The translations under genes and the position numbers were made by a program. A stretch of DNA of 64,000 bases from Arminella tubonensis. GTDB taxonomy: Bacteria; Pseudomonadota; Alphaproteobacteria; Rhizobiales; Rhizobiaceae. The DNA lies in assembly GCF_003240585.1 (NCBI RefSeq), contig NZ_PCDP01000035.1, positions 372,001-436,000 of the forward strand. The letters run 5' to 3'. Positions 58,836-64,000 of the stretch are shown here, piece by piece; within the stretch, counting starts at the first letter, position 1; each line of letters opens with the position of its first letter. Below the pieces are notes generated by a model. That model had not been told where the DNA came from, searched no databases, and was given only the letters and a program-made list of their open reading frames with translations.

Positions 58836-60269
58836 CTATGCCAGCGTGTAGGCGGTCTTCACCGTCGTGAAGAACTCCGCTGCGTATTTGCCCTGCTCGC
58901 GCGAGCCGAAAGAGGACCCCTTGCGCCCGCCGAACGGAACGTGGAAATCGACGCCAGCGGTCGGCAGGTTGACCATCACCATCCCGGCTTCAGCATTACG
59001 CTTGAAATGCGTCGCATGCTTCAGGCTGGTCGTGGCAATGCCGGAAGACAGGCCGAACGGCGTGTCGTTGGCAACCGCCAGGGCTTCGTCGTAGTCCTTG
59101 ACGCGAATAACAGAGGCGACCGGCCCGAAGATCTCTTCGCGGGAGATCCGCATCTGGTTGGTGGCTTCCGTAAACAGCGTCGGCTGCAGGTAGAAGCCGG
59201 GTGTTTCCCGGTTGACGACTTCGCCGCCGAAGGCAAGTTTGGCGCCCTCGCTTTTGCCGATCTCGATATAGTCCGTATCCGTCTTCAACTGCTTGGCATC
59301 GACGACGGGGCCGATATGCGTGCCCGCCTTCATGGCGTTGTCGACGTTCAGGCCCTTCAACTTCTCGGTCATCGCCGCAACGAACTTGTCGTGGATGCCT
59401 TCGGTGACGATCAGGCGCGAAGATGCCGTGCAGCGCTGGCCGGTCGAGAAGAAGGCCGAATTGGCGGCAGCCTCGACGGCAACGGTAAGGTCGGCATCGT
59501 CGAGGATGACCATCGGGTTCTTGCCGCCCATTTCGAGCTGGAACTTGCGGTTATGCTCGACGGAGGCGAGTGCGACGCGCTTGCCCGTGCCGACTGAACC
59601 GGTGAAGGTGATGCCGGCGAGCACTGGGCTGTCGAGCATTGCCTGGCCGACGACCGAGCCCTTGCCCATGACGAGGTTGAGCACGCCCTTCGGCAGGCCG
59701 GCGCGGTTGAGGATGTCGACGATCGCCCAGGAACAGCCTGGCACGAGATCGGCTGGCTTGAAGACTACGGTGTTGCCGTAGCAGAGCGCTGGAGCGATCT
59801 TCCAGGCCGGAATGGCAATCGGGAAGTTCCAAGGCGTAATGATGCCGATGACGCCGAGCGGATCACGCGTGATTTCGACGCCGATGTTTGGGCGCACCGA
59901 AGGGATCACTTCACCTGCCAGCCGCAAGGCCTCACCGGCAAAGAATTCGAAGATCTGCGCCGCGCGGATCGTCTCGCCGGTCGCTTCCGGGAGGGTCTTG
60001 CCCTCTTCGCGCGCAAGCAGCGCTCCCAGCTCGTCCTTTCGAGCCAGTATCTCTTCGCTGGCCTTCTTCAGGATCGTGTGGCGCTCCAGGATGCCCGAGC
60101 GGGACCATGCGGGAAAGGCAGCCTTGGCAGCGGCGATCGCATCGGCGACATCGGCAACCGTCGCGCTTGCATACAGCCCGACAACCTCGTTCGTGTTCGA
60201 AGGGTTGATGTTTTCGGCGCTGGCCGAACCGGTCCATTCGCCGGCGATCAGATTCTGGTGGATGGTCAT
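58836..60269 (-). CDS. Aldehyde dehydrogenase, probable 2,5-dioxopentanoate (alpha-ketoglutarate semialdehyde) dehydrogenase
   Basis: NAD(P)-dependent aldehyde dehydrogenase, 477 aa. Motifs: TPWNFPIAIPAWKIAPAL, FTGSVGTGKRVA, catalytic Glu in LEMGGKNPMVIL (about 255) and catalytic Cys in FFSTGQRCTASSRL (about 289). The context suggests it oxidises 2-oxoglutarate semialdehyde to 2-oxoglutarate, the last step of the Weimberg-type pentose route. Family resemblance alone would also allow succinate semialdehyde or betaine aldehyde. Confidence 0.85.
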   Translation of the reverse strand: MTIHQNLIAGEWTGSASAENINPSNTNEVVGLYASATVADVADAIAAAKAAFPAWSRSGILERHTILKKASEEILARKDELGALLAREEGKTLPEATGETIRAAQIFEFFAGEALRLAGEVIPSVRPNIGVEITRDPLGVIGIITPWNFPIAIPAWKIAPALCYGNTVVFKPADLVPGCSWAIVDILNRAGLPKGVLNLVMGKGSVVGQAMLDSPVLAGITFTGSVGTGKRVALASVEHNRKFQLEMGGKNPMVILDDADLTVAVEAAANSAFFSTGQRCTASSRLIVTEGIHDKFVAAMTEKLKGLNVDNAMKAGTHIGPVVDAKQLKTDTDYIEIGKSEGAKLAFGGEVVNRETPGFYLQPTLFTEATNQMRISREEIFGPVASVIRVKDYDEALAVANDTPFGLSSGIATTSLKHATHFKRNAEAGMVMVNLPTAGVDFHVPFGGRKGSSFGSREQGKYAAEFFTTVKTAYTLA

Positions 60270-60346
60270 GGGCGTACAGCCTCCCTACCTCAACAAATGG
60301 GCATCAGCGATGGACCGGCCGCGACAAGCGGCCGATCTTTAGGCGA

Positions 60347-61345
60347 TTACAACTGGCGAACCGTCACGTCTTCTTCGGCAGCAACGGCAAGCGGATTGCG
60401 CAACGGCAGGCCAAAGTCGGCGACCTCGATCTCGAAGACGTCGCCGGCCTCGGGCTTGATGCCATCGGCAAAAGACAATGTCGCCGTGCCGAACATGTGG
60501 ACATGGACGTCGCCGGGAACACGGAACAGGCCATACTTGAAATGATGGTATTCCAGGTTGGCGAAGGTGTGCGACATGTTGGTTTCGCCCGACAGGAAAG
60601 GCTTCTCAAAGATCACCTTGCCGGCGCGCGAGATCTTGGATGTGCCGCGAATGTCGGCAGGCGCCGCACCGATGCGGATTTCCGGACCGAAACTTGCCGG
60701 GCGCAGCTTCGAGTGGGCGAGGTAAAGATAGTTGATCCGCTCGGTGACGTGGTCGGAAAATTCGTTCGACAGGGCAAAGCCGATGCGGAATGGCGAACCG
60801 TCGGCAGCGATAACGTAGATGCCTGCCATCTCGGGCTCTTCGCCACCGTCGAGAGCGAAGGACGGGGACACGAGAGCTGCACCTGGTGCCGCCGCGCCGT
60901 AGCCGTTGCCCTTGTAGAACCACTCGGGCTGTACGCCCTTTTCGCCATCCCTGGGCTTGCCGTTTTCAAGGCCCATCTTGAACATCTTCATCGAGTCGGT
61001 GAGCGTTTCCTCAGCCGCCTCGGTGGTCTTCTTATGCATCGAATCGCGGGTCGCGGCCGAGCCGAGATGCGTCAGGCCGGTGCCGGTCAGGTGCAGGTGC
61101 GCCGCATCCGGATGCGTGATCGGTGGCAGGAAGCGGCCATCGGCATAGGCCTTGTCGAGATCGACGGCCTCGCCAAGTCCGTGCGCCTCGATCACCGAAA
61201 CCAGCGATTTGCCGCCGTTCGCCGCCTCCATCGCCAGCGCATAGACGCTGCCGGCGTTGAGCACGGCCTTGGCGCCGACGCCTGGGCCATTTCTGACGGC
61301 AACGACGATTTCGCCATTCAAACCTTTGATCTGCGAGATAAGCAC
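60347..61345 (-). CDS. gguC: GguC/AraD1 family protein (FAH superfamily)
   Basis: Protein of 332 aa with a fumarylacetoacetate-hydrolase-like fold. The name follows the Agrobacterium gguABC operon, where gguC follows the transporter genes gguA and gguB as it does here. LTGTGLTHLGSAATRDSMHKK is a family block and the metal site would be formed by acidic residues in GGEEPEMAGIYV. AraD1-type proteins are predicted 2-keto-3-deoxy-arabonate dehydratases, which would fill the step between the arabonate dehydratase and aldehyde dehydrogenase. That role is inferred from context. Confidence 0.87.
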   Translation of the reverse strand: MLISQIKGLNGEIVVAVRNGPGVGAKAVLNAGSVYALAMEAANGGKSLVSVIEAHGLGEAVDLDKAYADGRFLPPITHPDAAHLHLTGTGLTHLGSAATRDSMHKKTTEAAEETLTDSMKMFKMGLENGKPRDGEKGVQPEWFYKGNGYGAAAPGAALVSPSFALDGGEEPEMAGIYVIAADGSPFRIGFALSNEFSDHVTERINYLYLAHSKLRPASFGPEIRIGAAPADIRGTSKISRAGKVIFEKPFLSGETNMSHTFANLEYHHFKYGLFRVPGDVHVHMFGTATLSFADGIKPEAGDVFEIEVADFGLPLRNPLAVAAEEDVTVRQL

Positions 61346-61376
61346 GGTCCTGATCCTCTTTTTCCAAGATTAGCGG

Positions 61377-61412
61377 AAAAAAGCTCCGCCTCTCCGGCTC
61401 CACCGGAGCCGG
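61377..61412 (-). terminator. Intra-operon hairpin between gguB and gguC
   Basis: On the minus strand a perfect 8-bp stem CCGGCTCC / GGAGCCGG (61412-61394) is followed 11 bases later by TTTTTT, which itself lies in a second small hairpin (GCGGA / TCCGC). It could partly terminate transcription after the transporter genes. Confidence 0.6.
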
Positions 61413-61458
61413 AATCAATATGTCATTCGTCTGCAAATGCGGGGCTGACGCTACGCGC

Positions 61459-62667
61459 TTAGCCCTTGTTCTTGTTGTAGACGTCGATAAAGACGGCAGC
61501 GAGCAGGACGGCGCCCTTGACCATCTGCTGGTAGTCCGTGCCGAGACCGTGGAGCGACATGCCGTTGTTCATGACGCCCATGATGAAGGCTCCGATAACA
61601 GCGCCGGTAATCTTGCCGACGCCGCCGGAAGCCGAAGCACCGCCGATGAAGCAGGCAGCGATGACGTCAAGCTCCAGCCCGAGACCGCCCTTGGCCGTCG
61701 CCGAATTCAGGCGAAGCGCGACGATGATGCCCGCAAGGCCGGCAAGAGCACCCATGTTGGCGAAGGTGTAGAAGCTGAGGCGCTGCGTGTTGATGCCGGA
61801 GAGCTTCGTCGCCTTCTCGTTGCCGCCCATGGCATAGATGCGACGTCCGATGGTCGTGCGCCGCGTGATGAAGGCATAGCCCGCAATCAGGACCAGCATG
61901 AGAATAAGAACGTTCGGCAAGCCCTTGTAGGTCGACAGCATGTAGCCGAGAAACAGCGTAGCGCCGGCAAGCAGAAGGTTCTGGATAAGGAAGAAGCTCA
62001 TCGGCTCGACATCGATGCCATGGCTCTCGTTGACCTTCCGGTGCCGCCAGGCGACGACCAGGAGCACGATCGGAATGATGATCGACAGGATCAGCGACGT
62101 GGAATGTATTCCCTCGATGCCGACAAAATCAGGAATGAAGCCGGTGCTGATGACCTGGAACGCCGGAGGAAACGGGCCGATACTCGTTCCGCTGCCTGCC
62201 GCCGTCATGATGGACAGGGTCAGACCGCGAAAAATCAGCATGCCGGCGAGCGTCACGATGAACGACGGAATACGGTGATAGGCGATGAAATAACCCTGCG
62301 CCGCGCCGACGAGAGCGCCGGTGAGCAGACAAATCGCCGTCGCCAGCACGTAGTTCATATGCCACTGGACGGTCAGGATAGCCGCCAGCGCGCCGATGAA
62401 GCCGACGACGGAACCGACCGACAGGTCGATGTGCCCCGCGACGATCACGAGCAGCATGCCGAGCGCCATGATCACGATGAAGGAGTTCTGCAGGATCAGG
62501 TTGGTCAGGTTCAAGGGCCTGAAGAGCACGCCACCGGTCGAGATCTGGAAGAACACCATGATGACGACGAGGGCGATGAGCATGCCGTATTCGCGGATGT
62601 TGTTGCGAATGTACTCGCCCACGGAAATAACGTTGCTCTCTTCGGTGGCTGGGTTGGCCGTAGTCAT
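61459..62667 (-). CDS. gguB: Multiple sugar ABC transporter permease GguB
   Basis: Inner-membrane permease of the AraH/RbsC/XylH family, 402 aa with about ten to twelve helices. The length is typical for the XylH/MmsB subgroup. It begins with a cytoplasmic part (EESNVISVGEYIRNNIREYGM) and contains ALGMLLVIVAGHIDLSVGSVVGFIGALAA and the conserved GLGLELDVIAACFIGGASASGGVGKITGAVIGAF motif near residue 340. It pairs with GguA (four bases upstream). In Agrobacterium the GguAB-ChvE system imports arabinose, galactose, glucose, fucose and xylose. Confidence 0.95.
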   Translation of the reverse strand: MTTANPATEESNVISVGEYIRNNIREYGMLIALVVIMVFFQISTGGVLFRPLNLTNLILQNSFIVIMALGMLLVIVAGHIDLSVGSVVGFIGALAAILTVQWHMNYVLATAICLLTGALVGAAQGYFIAYHRIPSFIVTLAGMLIFRGLTLSIMTAAGSGTSIGPFPPAFQVISTGFIPDFVGIEGIHSTSLILSIIIPIVLLVVAWRHRKVNESHGIDVEPMSFFLIQNLLLAGATLFLGYMLSTYKGLPNVLILMLVLIAGYAFITRRTTIGRRIYAMGGNEKATKLSGINTQRLSFYTFANMGALAGLAGIIVALRLNSATAKGGLGLELDVIAACFIGGASASGGVGKITGAVIGAFIMGVMNNGMSLHGLGTDYQQMVKGAVLLAAVFIDVYNKNKG

Positions 62668-62671
62668 TTTA

Positions 62672-64000
62672 TTACTTCTCCCCTGAACGCATGATAGCGC
62701 GCATGATCGTTTCCTGGCTCGCTTCGCCCTTCGGCAATTCCGCGACTATGCGCCCTTCGTTCATGACGTAAATGCGATCGCAAATGCCGAGCAGTTCAGG
62801 CATCTCCGATGAGATCATCAGGACGCCTTTGCCGTCGGCGGCAAGCTGGTTGATAATTGTGTAGATTTCATACTTGGCACCCACGTCGATACCGCGGGTA
62901 GGCTCGTCGAGGATGAGGACTTCTGGATTCGAGAAGAGCCACTTCGACAAAACCACCTTCTGCTGGTTTCCGCCGGAAAGGTTGACCGTTTCCTGGAAGA
63001 TGCTGGAGCTGCGGATACGCAGCTTCGACCGATAGTCTACGGCAACCTGCGTTTCCTTGATGTCGTCGATCACCATCGAATTCGACACCCCGTTTAGGTT
63101 GGCGAGGGTCGTATTATGCATGATGTTGTCGCTGAGCACGAGGCCAAGCTGCTTGCGGTCCTCGGTGACATAGGCAAGGCCGGAGTCGATGGCCTTGCGC
63201 ACCGTGCTGACATCCACCGCCTTGCCGTCGACGAAGACCTCGCCGGAGATCCTGTGGCCATAGGACTTGCCGAACACGCTCATCGCGAATTCGGTTCGTC
63301 CTGCGCCCATCAGGCCTGCAATGCCGACCACCTCGCCCTTGCGGACGTTGATGTTGATGTCGTGCAGCATCTGCCGGTCGCGATGGTGCTGGTTATAGGC
63401 GTTCCAGTTCTTGACTTCGAAGATCGTTTCGCCGATCGGCACGGAGCGCGGCGGATAACGGTCCGCAAGCTCACGGCCCACCATGTTCTTGATGATGATG
63501 TCTTCGCTGATCTCGTCCGCATGACAGTCGAGCGTCTTGACGGTCATCCCGTCGCGCAGGACCGTGATGTGGTCGGCGACTTTGCGGACTTCGTTCAGCT
63601 TGTGCGAAATGATGATCGAGGTGATGCCCTGATTGCGGAACTCGATCAGAAGATTGAGGAGCGCATCGGAATCGCTTTCGTTGAGCGAAGCCGTCGGCTC
63701 GTCGAGAATGAGGAGCTTGACGCTTTTCGAGAGTGCCTTGGCAATTTCGACGAGCTGCTGCTTGCCGACGCCGATGTCGGTGATCAGCGTCTCAGGCGAC
63801 TCCTTGAGGCCCACCTTGCGCAAAAGCTTCTTGGTCCGGCTGAAGGTTTCCTGCCAGCTGATAACGCCGTTGGTGGCAACTTCATTTCCGAGGAAGATGT
63901 TCTCGGCGATCGACAGGAGCGGCACGAGCGCCAGTTCCTGATGGATGATGATGATCCCGATATCTTCGCTGTCATTGATGACTTTGAAGTTGCGGGCTTC
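62672..64000 (-). CDS. gguA: Multiple sugar ABC transporter ATP-binding protein GguA (5' partial)
   Basis: Double-ATPase sugar ABC protein (RbsA/MglA/XylG type). The frame is open to the last base of the window, so the N-terminus with the first Walker A is missing; 442 residues are visible. Seen are the first-domain Walker [16 protein letters not shown], the second-domain A-like [19 protein letters not shown], signature [15 protein letters not shown] and Walker [25 protein letters not shown] at 63925 is internal, not the start. The binding-protein gene (chvE) would be expected upstream, beyond the window. Confidence 0.94.
   Translation of the reverse strand, partial: EARNFKVINDSEDIGIIIIHQELALVPLLSIAENIFLGNEVATNGVISWQETFSRTKKLLRKVGLKESPETLITDIGVGKQQLVEIAKALSKSVKLLILDEPTASLNESDSDALLNLLIEFRNQGITSIIISHKLNEVRKVADHITVLRDGMTVKTLDCHADEISEDIIIKNMVGRELADRYPPRSVPIGETIFEVKNWNAYNQHHRDRQMLHDININVRKGEVVGIAGLMGAGRTEFAMSVFGKSYGHRISGEVFVDGKAVDVSTVRKAIDSGLAYVTEDRKQLGLVLSDNIMHNTTLANLNGVSNSMVIDDIKETQVAVDYRSKLRIRSSSIFQETVNLSGGNQQKVVLSKWLFSNPEVLILDEPTRGIDVGAKYEIYTIINQLAADGKGVLMISSEMPELLGICDRIYVMNEGRIVAELPKGEASQETIMRAIMRSGEK

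Noticed and set aside
61420..62694. 424-aa frame opposite gguB
   Set aside because: Extreme Asp/Arg/His content with no hydrophobic core is typical of antisense translation of a membrane protein gene.

Overview
The window reads as chromosome-type DNA of a rhizobium (Rhizobium / Agrobacterium group, Alphaproteobacteria). Evidence is the high G+C coding bias on both strands, a BacA/SbmA symbiosis-type peptide transporter, a gguA-gguB-gguC sugar-acid cluster, three RIME-like intergenic mosaic repeats, DUF1127 and ECF41/ECF42 genes, and a dihydroxy-acid dehydratase-family enzyme of the R. leguminosarum L-arabinonate dehydratase type. No rRNA, convincing tRNA, CRISPR array, transposase or prophage is visible. 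Both ends cut through genes.

Layout. 0-5.2 kb: family 5 peptide ABC transporter (binding protein missing its 5' end, two permeases, two ATPases). 5.2-11.4 kb: PfkB sugar kinase (KDG kinase-like), GT4 glycosyltransferase, Der GTPase with a YfgM-like protein, NnrU, secreted polysaccharide deacetylase. 11.4-15.8 kb: RIME repeat, BacA, a PadR regulator with a duplicated His/Gly-rich N-terminus and two operator-like palindromes, a second-type methionine aminopeptidase, a flavin-dependent oxidoreductase. 15.9-20.1 kb: two adjacent non-classical ECF sigma systems, ECF42 (with a DGPF protein and an AHSA1/DoxX unit) and ECF41 (with an AhpD/CMD protein). Good candidate promoters for both sigma factors can be read in the sequence. 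20.2-24.0 kb: BaiN-type flavoprotein, GlpK, BdhA.

24.0-40.7 kb is a complete purine-to-glyoxylate catabolic region. XdhABC makes urate, GuaD feeds guanine in, PuuD oxidises urate, and UraH and UraD give allantoin. PuuE, Alc and AllA then take it to glyoxylate and urea. It is interleaved with a LysR regulator, a DUF1127 gene, an L-lactate dehydrogenase, three toxin-antitoxin modules (a frameshifted HicA with HicB, YefM-YoeB, and MntA-HepT inserted inside the ureide operon) and a metallophosphoesterase.

40.8-52.4 kb: DUF1045 protein; a candidate split MnmC (FAD oxidase and MnmD methyltransferase diverging from overlapping start codons); a 1289-aa soluble hybrid histidine kinase; a non-pyrrolysine MttB homologue; a second FMN hydroxy-acid oxidase; a DEAD-box helicase with a long leader. 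52.7-55.9 kb: the three-gene circularly permuted ATP-grasp / alpha-E / transglutaminase system, a predicted and poorly understood peptide-bond-forming system. It is followed by a highly structured non-coding segment and a Phd-VapC module. 57.0-64.0 kb (minus): sugar-acid uptake and oxidation genes gguA (cut by the window end), gguB, gguC, an aldehyde dehydrogenase and an arabonate-type dehydratase. These suit conversion of L-arabinose or a similar sugar to 2-oxoglutarate.

Starts were revised from the longest ORF wherever ribosome-binding sites, gene overlaps or family N-termini argued for it. All functional calls come from reading motifs and from recall of families; no database search was run.
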